Position numbers and translations under genes: made by a program
Shown here: positions 16,397 to 24,171 of the stretch, one piece after another
How positions within the stretch are numbered: position 1 is the stretch's first letter
Layout: every line of letters begins with the position of its first letter
DNA from: a virus
DNA: 24,171 nucleotides
IMG/VR virus record: IMGVR_UViG_3300007508_000047
Span: 1 to 24,171 of that record
Direction: 5' to 3' (one strand)
The notes under the pieces: model-generated
Seen by the model: only the letters and a program-made list of their open reading frames with translations
Told to the model about the DNA's origin: nothing
The model's database searches: none

Positions 16397-18226
16397 ATGC
16401 CAAGTTTAGTCACAACAAAATTTAAAATACATAACGCTGAACAATTCATTGAATCTCTTGATGAAACGAATGCAACAAATCTTTATTTGTTTGTAGGGAG
16501 AGTTGAGGATTGGGATGCTGGTGGTGGAGCCTTTGATGATACAAATCCACCTGCACCAACTGATTCAGTTGCTAATACTAATTACGATTATTGGAATGCA
16601 ATGATTGCCGCTAAAAAAGTTACGGCAACGGATGTGAGTCATGTAATCAGAAGAATAAATTGGGAATCTCAAACAAATTATACTGCTTATACTCATACCA
16701 ATAGTGATATCTATGCTAATAATTTTTATGTTATATCAGATGATTTTAATGTCTACAAATGTTTGCAAAATAATTTAGCAAATGGTGCATCAACTATCAA
16801 ACCTACAGGAACTGGAACGGCAACTATTGAATTGACTGATGGTTATAAATGGAAATACATGTACTCTATTAGTTCTGAAGAAATTTTAAGATATACAACA
16901 AGTGCATATGTACCAGTCAAAAAAATTGGGGCAACAGATGATGGATCAGCACAATTTGACGTTGAACAAGCGGCAGTAGATGGTAGTTTAGAAATCATTA
17001 ACAAAACATCAAATGGTGATTTTAGAATAGAAATGACTGCAAGACCCTCAAATATACAGGGTGATGATCAAGATTTTATAGTAGGTGAAACTATTACAGG
17101 ACAAACATCAGAAAACGAAGGTACTATCATTTCTTATACAAGTGATGCAAATAATTTAGTTTATTTTCCGAATGGTAATTCATTAATGACTAATACAGAA
17201 GTGATTGTTGGTGGAACTTCAGGAGCAAGAGGGACACTAAGTCAATCTGTATTTTCAACATATAAATTTGATGAAGGAACATTGGCGGCAGTATCTAATA
17301 CAACTGTTATGACACTTGCATCAAGTGCAAATAATACTTCTGATAGCATTTATGTGGATTCTACTTTGTTTATTAAAAATAATGCCGCCAGAGGTGAACA
17401 ATCAAAAATAAGTGCTTACGATGCATCTTTAAGAAGAGTAACACTTGAACACGCATTGACCATAAGTCCTAATACTTCATCAGGATATACAATATCACCA
17501 ACTGTACAAATTGATGGTGACGGTGATGCTACGGTTATGGGACGAACTGAAGGTAATACAACTCATGGAGTCACTGGTATTTTCATTACTGTAAAAGGAT
17601 CGGATTATACAACTGCAACAACTAATGTATATGCAAATTCAAGTCATGGTACTGGTGCAAATGGTAATGTTATTATCAGCCCTCCTGGAGGTCACGGTAA
17701 GAATGCTATAGAAGAATTGGGCGGAAATCGTGTCATGATTGATGTGAGAGTTTCTGGTAATGAATCTGGACTTTTCACAACTGCAAATGATTTTAGACAA
17801 GTTGGGCTTGTTAGAGATCCATTACAATCAGCAAATGCAAATGCGTTTTTTACTTCATCACTTGCAGATCAAGCAGTAAAATTATCATTAACTGATGTTA
17901 CAAGTTTTCAAGAAGACGAGACTGTAAAAATGCCACAAATTTATCAAGGTAATGGTTTAGCAAATAGTACCGCTAATGGTGTGCTTATTGATTTAAAAAA
18001 TAATGTCATGAGATTAAACAGAATACAAGGTGATTTCTCATCAAATTCAACCGTCAATACAATCACTGGTGCCACATCAGGTGGTACTGCAACAATTATT
18101 ACGAGTGGTGTTACCGATCCTGATATGAAGCCATATAGTGGAGACATACTATATATTGAGAATAGAAAACCAGTAACAAGATTAGACGATCAAGTTGAGG
18201 ATTTTAAAATAGTCCTGGAGTTTTAA
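16397..18226 (+). CDS. gp8: gp8-like baseplate wedge protein with two large insertions
   Basis: gp8 is a wedge subunit that binds gp6, gp7 and gp10 in the T4 baseplate. The N-terminus matches T4 gp8 in order: VTTKFKIHNAEQFI, an NLYLFVGRVEDWD strand, PPAPTDSVANTNYDYWNAMI, VIRRINWE, and DGYKWKYMYSISSEEILRY near residue 150. The C-terminus also matches: DFRQVGLVRDPL at about 465, and a terminal segment from residue 577 (MKPYSGDILYIENRKPV) to a final DQVEDFKIVLEF. T4 gp8 is 334 residues and this protein is 609. The extra residues fall in two places, about 179-460 and 478-575, and consist of beta modules with GETITGQTS-type loops (about 229) shared with neighbouring virion proteins. No Shine-Dalgarno sequence is visible; AATAAATA sits at -13 to -6 of the ATG. 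Confidence 0.95.
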   Translation: MPSLVTTKFKIHNAEQFIESLDETNATNLYLFVGRVEDWDAGGGAFDDTNPPAPTDSVANTNYDYWNAMIAAKKVTATDVSHVIRRINWESQTNYTAYTHTNSDIYANNFYVISDDFNVYKCLQNNLANGASTIKPTGTGTATIELTDGYKWKYMYSISSEEILRYTTSAYVPVKKIGATDDGSAQFDVEQAAVDGSLEIINKTSNGDFRIEMTARPSNIQGDDQDFIVGETITGQTSENEGTIISYTSDANNLVYFPNGNSLMTNTEVIVGGTSGARGTLSQSVFSTYKFDEGTLAAVSNTTVMTLASSANNTSDSIYVDSTLFIKNNAARGEQSKISAYDASLRRVTLEHALTISPNTSSGYTISPTVQIDGDGDATVMGRTEGNTTHGVTGIFITVKGSDYTTATTNVYANSSHGTGANGNVIISPPGGHGKNAIEELGGNRVMIDVRVSGNESGLFTTANDFRQVGLVRDPLQSANANAFFTSSLADQAVKLSLTDVTSFQEDETVKMPQIYQGNGLANSTANGVLIDLKNNVMRLNRIQGDFSSNSTVNTITGATSGGTATIITSGVTDPDMKPYSGDILYIENRKPVTRLDDQVEDFKIVLEF

Positions 18227-18229
18227 TAA

Positions 18230-21200
18230 ATGCCTAAATTAACGCAAGATTTTAACATTTCACCATATTATGACGATTTTGATAGCACTAAGAATTTTTA
18301 TAAAATTCTTTTTCGTCCAGGGTTCTCGGTACAAGCCAGAGAACTTTCCCAACTTCAAACCATTTTACAAAAACAAATTGAAACACTTGGAGATTATGTA
18401 TTTTCTGATGGTGCAAAAGTTTATGGTGGTGAAGTCACTCTAAATACAACTCTTAATTCCTTGCAACTAAAAACAAATTATTCTGGTGACGAAATAGATG
18501 TAACGAACTTTGAGGATAGAATTATAACAGGTCAAACATCAGGTGCTAGGGCTTTGATTATAAAATCAGTGGCATTTACACAAACATCATTAAATACTTT
18601 AATTATTAATTACCTTGATGAAAAAACATTTGTTGACGATGAAATTATACAAACTACAACTTCAGGTACATTATCTACATATTTTGCTAATGTGGCAGGT
18701 GCGGCTGAAGGGTTAACAGGTGTAACTACATTAGTCACTTCAATCTCATCTGATGTTACTTCAACCGTAAGCATATCAGAAGCAATTTATTACATTGGAG
18801 GTTATTTCGTATATGTTGAACCTCAAACAATTGTTTTAGATCGTTTAGGGAATACTCCAACTTATAGAATTGGATTAACTGTAAATGAAGAACTTATCAC
18901 AAGCGTAGACGATACAAGTTTACTTGATAATGCTTTAGGTTCTTCAAATTATTCTGCTCCAGGTGCAAATCGTTATAAAATATCATTGACATTTTCTAAG
19001 AAAGATATTTTTGAATCTGGTGTTCCTGTCGTATCATCAGGTGTAACTTTTTCATCAGCATCAAATACAGTTACTATCACTACTTCAACTGATCACAATT
19101 TATCTGCTGGAGATTTAGTAGTTGTTTCAAATACGACACAAGCAGAATATTTAGGTAAACATACAATTGCAAGCGTTCCATCTGGTACAACTTTTACATA
19201 TTTTATTACAGGTTTACCTGTCACTCCTGCTACAGGATCTGATATTCAGTATACCAAAGTTATTACCGACCCTATTGAAAGAAATTCAGACGAAAATTTT
19301 ATTGAATTATTAAGAGTAGAAGATGGTGTAAAAACAGAAGAGGTAACATATCCAATATTAGGTGAATTAGAAAAAACTCTTGCTAGAAGAACATATGATC
19401 AATCTGGAGATTTTACGGTTAAACCATTTGGTTTAGATGTTGTTCAGCATAAAATTTCTGGTGTAGCCTCAGCAAGAACTGCCGCTAATGCATGTACAAA
19501 TTTTACAGGTAATGGAACAAATTTTGCAAGTTCTTTAAATGATTCAGATGTTATTTTTCTTTCAGGTAATACTACTCGTACAGGTACTATAAGTTCAATT
19601 ACAAATAATTCTGTTTTAACACTTTCTTCAGGTGTAACTTTAGGAGATGGGTCAGATAACCAACGAATAGGTATTGAAACAAAGTTGACTGGTGAACTTG
19701 GGCCTGGTAAAGCATATGTCAAAGGTTATGAATATGAAAGTATTAGCACAAAAACAGTAGATATAAACAAAGCACGAGATACGAGAACTGTAGATGGTGA
19801 GAGCCAAGGTGTAAATTTTGGTCCATATTTAATTGTCACAGATTTATTAGCAAATACTCAATTTGATATTGGCGCAAATACTGCAAATGGTGAGATTAAA
19901 GGTTCAGGAATGGATCTTGTTGATTTGCATATGGTTAAATATCCATCAACTCAAGACGGTCATTGTGCATCTCCTTCATCACCTATCATATTCACATCAA
20001 ATGATGAAATAGATTTTGTAGGTATTGATACTACAAGTGCCGCCACAATTGCAAATACTAAAATTGGTACTGCAAGAATAAGACAACTTGATTTTAGAAA
20101 AGGACGAGACTCGTCTGTAAGCACAAAATATGGAACTTCAGGTGCCAATACAATGCATCAAGTATTTCCTCACGTATATGATGCTCATCTTTTTGATTTT
20201 AGATTTGATAAAACAACAGGAACTGTTGGTGGTGCAGTAGCAAATACGACACTCATAAAATTAAAAACATCAGGTGCTCAATCTTTTCCAACAATGAATT
20301 GTCTGTATGGAACGACTATTACAGTCAATACTTCTTTTCAAGGTGTTGACACTTCAGATACGAGAACAATTATAAGTTGGTCAGGAGCAAATAATAATGC
20401 AGGTGTAGGGTATGATCCTGATAATGATGGATCTGCTGAAGCCGCTAATTATCATGCACAACTTGATTCTGCATTAACGCAACAAACACGAGCAGATTCA
20501 ACATATTCAATAAATTTTGGTGTTAAAGACGTTTCATCAATGGTTCAATATGCGACAACCACTATTGTAAAAGGATTAAATGTTGATCCATCAGGTAGAT
20601 TAAATGGAAAAGAAACCGCCAATACAATATTATATGACAATACTGATGATAGAAGAAGTTTAATTTTTCCATTACAAAATCAAGCGGTTGCTAATCTTGA
20701 ACCATCAGGATCAAGTAATACAAAATTCAAATTTAAAAGAACTTTTTCTGGTACGCTCACACAAAATCTTGTCACGTTAACTGCACCAACAGGAGAAAAG
20801 TTTTATCCTGGTTCTGATGGTACAATTACAACCACGGTAGCAGATGCAAATTATATTGTTTCTGTAAAGAGTGGAACACACCAGGGCGATATAATAGAAT
20901 TTTCAAATACATCAGGTTCAGGACTTCATGCTGGTGCATCAGAAACACGAACACTTGTAACTTCATCATCTGCTGGATCATTAGCAATCAATGTTCAATC
21001 AGACGATTCAAATGCAAAAAATTATGCTGGATCACAACTTGAAGTTATTGCTACAATGCAAATTGATGCCGCCACTCTAAGCACATCAGGATCAGGTATT
21101 GGTAAAAAAGTTCTTGTGTCTGGTAATACTACTGGAGCAAATGCTCTGTTTAATAGTGCAAACTCAGTTCAAGCAACCGCTGGACAAATTCATTTTGGAA

Positions 21201-24171
21201 CATCAATGAATAATGATCCAGGCGCTAATAATTCTCTTAAACTTGCTGATATTAAAAAACTTGTTGCGGTTGTGGATTCATTGTCGGATACTGTAGTTGT
21301 TTCAAATACGATGGTTACAGCCGCAATAGCAAACTCTTCTAGTCAATATAATATTACTTCAAGATTTGTATTGAATGATGGACAAAAAGATAATTATTAT
21401 GATTATGGAAAAATCTCATTGAAACCAGGTGAAACAAAACCTTCAGGACAAGTTATTGCCATTGTTGATTATTATACTCACTCTGGACAAGGGCCTTTCA
21501 CAGTAGATTCTTATACTTGGTCAGGATCAGGTAATACTTCTTATGGTGAAATACCTGATTATACATCTCCTGCTACGGGTAATAAAATTAATCTAAGAAA
21601 TGTGATTGATTTTAGACCTAAAAGAATAGGTATAGAAACTGCAAATACTGATGATGTTAATTATACGAATGATATTACCTCCACATCTAATGTTTTTGCA
21701 GAAAAAATTCTACCAGATTATGATTTTACATTTGATACAGATTATTCTCATTATATTCCTAGAAAAGATAAAATTGCATTATCAAAAGATCGTTTCTTTA
21801 AAGTAATTGAAGGTGTTTCAGACATAAATCCAGTTTTACCTCCTGATGATCCAGATGCAATGACATTGTATAATCTTGAAATTCCTGCATATACATTTGT
21901 ATCAAGTGGTGCAACAAGTGGTGTAACAAGCGGAACAACAAATGGTACTTCAAGTGGTGCAACAAGTGGAATAAAAGTTGAATATGTAGACAATCGTAGA
22001 TTTACAATGAGAGATCTAGGAAAACTTTCAAAACGAGTAGAAACGCTTGAATATTACACTGCATTGAGTTTACTTGAAAAAGAAGCAGATAGTTTGGTGA
22101 TTACAGATACAAATAATAATGATAGATTTAAAAATGGTATTTTTGCAGATCCATTTGCTGGTCATAATTTAGGAGATGTTGAAAATTTAGATTACTATGC
22201 AGGCATTGACTTTGATAAAAAACATTTACGGCCTCCTACAACTACGGATTTACAAAAATTAGAATTTAATAGTAATACAAATTTTAGCACTCTTGTAAAT
22301 AATGGAGGTGTGATCACATTGCCTTTTTCTTCAAGTAGAATTATTGATCAGCCTTTGACGGGTAGTGTAGATGGTAAAAATGTACAAAAAACATATTCCA
22401 TAAACCCCAATTCTTTAAAAAATTATATTGGTCAATTGTCGTTAGATCCTCCAACGGATAATTGGTATGATACCTCTAATCGTGCAGATGTTAAAGTAAA
22501 TTTAGAAGGACAATATGATAATTGGCTTTATGTGACAACCGCAAATGGTCATGGAACACACTATAATGATTGGGAAGATATTTGGTCAGGTGTTGAAGTA
22601 AATAATGATGTGAAAAAGAGTGTAAGAGATTCTGGTGATGTTCTATCTAATAATAGAAAAGCAAAAACCACAGGTCAGACGAAAACATTAACAGGTCTTA
22701 AATCAGGAAATGTTCCTGAAAAAATCACAAAAATTGTAGGAAATAAATCAGTTAATATTAGTGTAGTTCCTAAAATAAGAGAACAAACAATTACATTTGT
22801 TGCAAAAGGATTAAAGCCCAATAAAAATGTATATGCCTATTTTGGAGATACAAAAATTACTGCAAATGTAAAACAAGCAACTTTACTTACACTTTCAAAT
22901 GTAAGCACTTCAAATGTTTTTAGAACTACACCTGGTAATTTTGAACAAATTACAATTCAGGGCAGTGCAAGTAATGCAGGCAATACTGCAAATGTGGTTT
23001 ACATGTCAGATCGTGATAGTGCTAATGGTTGTACAATTATGATCGTTAATCAATCTACAGATGCCGCATTTACTGTAAGTTCAGTTATAAGAGGAAATGA
23101 TACACTCGCAAATGGTACAATTTCAGCAGTAACAAATTATTCTTTTGCTAATTCTGAAATAAGAGTCAATAACGAAGGGGTATCGGCAGGTGTATATAAT
23201 GTTCAATCAGGTACATTTCCAGCAGGAGAGGTTCTTTTCAGATTAACGGATGAAATAGACAATATTGTTGCCACAACAACTTCTGTTACAGAAGATATAT
23301 TTCATATTAAAGGTGTAATTGAAAATAATAGAATTGGAGATTTTATTTCAACTAGACCTATAATTTTGAGAAGAGAAGATATTACTGAGGATCGTATTGC
23401 AAAAAGTTCTACAATAGCGAGACAAACAAGTTCAAATAAATATTTGAATCCAATGGCTCAAAACTTTTTTGTTGATGAAAATTTATATCCTTTCGGATTG
23501 TTTTTATATAGTATTACACTATTTTTTAATGCTAAAGACACTTCCCTCGGATCAAAGAATCCCGTAACACTACAGTTAAGACCAACTTATAATGGAATAC
23601 CAAGTTCATCTGAAATTATTCCAGGGTCCGAAGTTGTATTGACTCCTGGTAAAGTATCCGCTAATACAACAACACCTAGTGCAAATGCATCAGGAGGATT
23701 TCCTGGAGCAACACTTGGAAATTCATTTTCTGCAAATAAAAGTGGTGCTAATGTTGGTTCAAGAACAATATTTAAATTTGATATGCCCGTTTATTTGTCT
23801 GCAGGTGAATATTCAATAGTTTTAATAACAAATAATGCAGAATATAAAATTTATGGGTTTGAACTTGGTGCGAAATCAACAGGTACAGACAGAAAAATAA
23901 CAAAACAACCTTATGTAGGTAGTTTCTTTAAACCAACAAACGCTGGAGTATGGAACCCAACCAATACTGAGGGTTTAATGTTTCAAATAGATAGATGTAA
24001 TTTTTCTACTGAAACAGGTTATGCAAGATTTGATAATAAGGTGTTTACATCAGGAAATGCATCTTCAAATACGATTATGGATGGTATGAAATTGGTTACT
24101 GAGAGAATTGAACATGCAAATACCACAATTTCTAATTTCTTTTTTGCTACAGAAAAAAGTGGAACAACAAA
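18230..24171 (+). CDS. Giant DUF4815-like virion protein, incomplete at window end (at least 1980 aa)
   Basis: The frame was followed from ATG 18230 and is open where I checked it, out to the last base. GGAG at 18217-18220 lies nine bases upstream, and gp8 ends three bases before the start. Residues 12-66 carry a signature I associate with the DUF4815 family of large phage structural proteins: PYYDDFDSTKNFYKILFRPG, then FSVQARELSQLQTILQKQIE. Further conserved-looking parts are ELGPGKAYVKGYEYESI and a KARDTRT motif (about 490-520), FRPKRIG (about 1130), a helical MRDLGKLSKRVETLEYY segment (about 1259-1288), and a C-terminal beta domain from about 1738 (NPMAQNFFVDE, later VYLSAGEYSIVLI and QPYVGSFFKP). 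It probably forms an outer baseplate, pin or fibre-like structure. It occupies the slot downstream of gp8, where T4 has genes 9-12. Homology to gp10 is not evident to me. Confidence 0.78.
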   Translation, partial: MPKLTQDFNISPYYDDFDSTKNFYKILFRPGFSVQARELSQLQTILQKQIETLGDYVFSDGAKVYGGEVTLNTTLNSLQLKTNYSGDEIDVTNFEDRIITGQTSGARALIIKSVAFTQTSLNTLIINYLDEKTFVDDEIIQTTTSGTLSTYFANVAGAAEGLTGVTTLVTSISSDVTSTVSISEAIYYIGGYFVYVEPQTIVLDRLGNTPTYRIGLTVNEELITSVDDTSLLDNALGSSNYSAPGANRYKISLTFSKKDIFESGVPVVSSGVTFSSASNTVTITTSTDHNLSAGDLVVVSNTTQAEYLGKHTIASVPSGTTFTYFITGLPVTPATGSDIQYTKVITDPIERNSDENFIELLRVEDGVKTEEVTYPILGELEKTLARRTYDQSGDFTVKPFGLDVVQHKISGVASARTAANACTNFTGNGTNFASSLNDSDVIFLSGNTTRTGTISSITNNSVLTLSSGVTLGDGSDNQRIGIETKLTGELGPGKAYVKGYEYESISTKTVDINKARDTRTVDGESQGVNFGPYLIVTDLLANTQFDIGANTANGEIKGSGMDLVDLHMVKYPSTQDGHCASPSSPIIFTSNDEIDFVGIDTTSAATIANTKIGTARIRQLDFRKGRDSSVSTKYGTSGANTMHQVFPHVYDAHLFDFRFDKTTGTVGGAVANTTLIKLKTSGAQSFPTMNCLYGTTITVNTSFQGVDTSDTRTIISWSGANNNAGVGYDPDNDGSAEAANYHAQLDSALTQQTRADSTYSINFGVKDVSSMVQYATTTIVKGLNVDPSGRLNGKETANTILYDNTDDRRSLIFPLQNQAVANLEPSGSSNTKFKFKRTFSGTLTQNLVTLTAPTGEKFYPGSDGTITTTVADANYIVSVKSGTHQGDIIEFSNTSGSGLHAGASETRTLVTSSSAGSLAINVQSDDSNAKNYAGSQLEVIATMQIDAATLSTSGSGIGKKVLVSGNTTGANALFNSANSVQATAGQIHFGTSMNNDPGANNSLKLADIKKLVAVVDSLSDTVVVSNTMVTAAIANSSSQYNITSRFVLNDGQKDNYYDYGKISLKPGETKPSGQVIAIVDYYTHSGQGPFTVDSYTWSGSGNTSYGEIPDYTSPATGNKINLRNVIDFRPKRIGIETANTDDVNYTNDITSTSNVFAEKILPDYDFTFDTDYSHYIPRKDKIALSKDRFFKVIEGVSDINPVLPPDDPDAMTLYNLEIPAYTFVSSGATSGVTSGTTNGTSSGATSGIKVEYVDNRRFTMRDLGKLSKRVETLEYYTALSLLEKEADSLVITDTNNNDRFKNGIFADPFAGHNLGDVENLDYYAGIDFDKKHLRPPTTTDLQKLEFNSNTNFSTLVNNGGVITLPFSSSRIIDQPLTGSVDGKNVQKTYSINPNSLKNYIGQLSLDPPTDNWYDTSNRADVKVNLEGQYDNWLYVTTANGHGTHYNDWEDIWSGVEVNNDVKKSVRDSGDVLSNNRKAKTTGQTKTLTGLKSGNVPEKITKIVGNKSVNISVVPKIREQTITFVAKGLKPNKNVYAYFGDTKITANVKQATLLTLSNVSTSNVFRTTPGNFEQITIQGSASNAGNTANVVYMSDRDSANGCTIMIVNQSTDAAFTVSSVIRGNDTLANGTISAVTNYSFANSEIRVNNEGVSAGVYNVQSGTFPAGEVLFRLTDEIDNIVATTTSVTEDIFHIKGVIENNRIGDFISTRPIILRREDITEDRIAKSSTIARQTSSNKYLNPMAQNFFVDENLYPFGLFLYSITLFFNAKDTSLGSKNPVTLQLRPTYNGIPSSSEIIPGSEVVLTPGKVSANTTTPSANASGGFPGATLGNSFSANKSGANVGSRTIFKFDMPVYLSAGEYSIVLITNNAEYKIYGFELGAKSTGTDRKITKQPYVGSFFKPTNAGVWNPTNTEGLMFQIDRCNFSTETGYARFDNKVFTSGNASSNTIMDGMKLVTERIEHANTTISNFFFATEKSGTT
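21903..21974 (+). repeat. 12-bp in-frame tandem repeat, six imperfect copies
   Basis: Units of 12 bp related to CAAGTGGTGCAA follow each other without gaps: units at 21903, 21915, 21927, 21939, 21951 and 21963. Units 1 and 5 are identical; the others differ by one to six bases. They encode repeats of the type (T/S)-(S/N)-G-x, starting SSGATSGVTSGT. They lie inside the DUF4815-like giant at about residues 1225-1248, directly before the helical MRDLG segment. The encoded stretch is probably a flexible Gly/Ser/Thr linker. Confidence 0.85.

Noticed and set aside
21903-21974. Interpretation of the tandem repeat as CRISPR or an origin iteron array
   Set aside because: There are no spacers, the period is exactly four codons in frame, and the encoded peptide is a plausible linker. 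It is a coding repeat.
23435-23442. AATAAATA late-promoter-like sequence
   Set aside because: It lies inside the giant gene, far from any start codon, so it serves only as an example of the background rate of this motif.

Overview
The window is a single, fully packed, rightward-transcribed block of virion genes from a contractile-tailed phage of the T4-like marine group. Four of its proteins are recognisable T4 baseplate components: the gp5-type hub/spike (447-2417), gp25 (9952-10434), gp6 (10437-12269) and gp8 (16397-18226). Base composition is strongly A+T-rich by eye, with A/T-ending codons and mostly AGA for Arg. Together with the greatly enlarged baseplate proteins, this suggests a marine myovirus of the pelagimyophage/cyanomyophage kind, for example one infecting a SAR11-like host. 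The host is inferred from composition and gene content, not shown. There is no integrase, repressor, tRNA, insertion sequence or CRISPR array.

Layout from left to right: the 3' end of an unidentified gene (1-447); the gp5-like hub/spike, which has the OB fold and a beta-structured spike but no visible lysozyme domain; a 54-residue lysine/glutamate-rich ORF (2414-2578); an unrecognised 1111-residue protein with two coiled coils and an Ig-like C-terminus (2571-5906); a 1257-residue protein built of about five SbsA/Big_5-type Ig-like domains (5906-9679); an 83-residue Ala/Gly/Thr-rich protein (9689-9940); gp25; gp6; a 1363-residue protein in the gp7 position (12293-16384); gp8; and a giant protein of at least 1980 residues with a DUF4815-like N-terminus (18230 to the window end, incomplete).

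Genes overlap by 1-8 nt or are separated by at most 23 nt, so there is no room for terminators and the block probably acts as one late operon. gp6, the gp7-position protein, gp8 and gp25 would form the baseplate wedges around the gp5-like hub. The Ig-like protein and the DUF4815-like giant probably decorate the baseplate or contribute to fibres and host contact.

The most notable signals are these. (i) The two start codons with no Shine-Dalgarno sequence (gp25 and gp8) each have AATAAATA, one base from the T4 late-promoter -10 box, at exactly -13 to -6, which predicts leaderless late transcripts. (ii) Several small beta-type modules are shared among four different virion proteins. (iii) gp8 carries two large insertions relative to T4. 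(iv) A 12-bp in-frame tandem repeat lies in the DUF4815-like giant.
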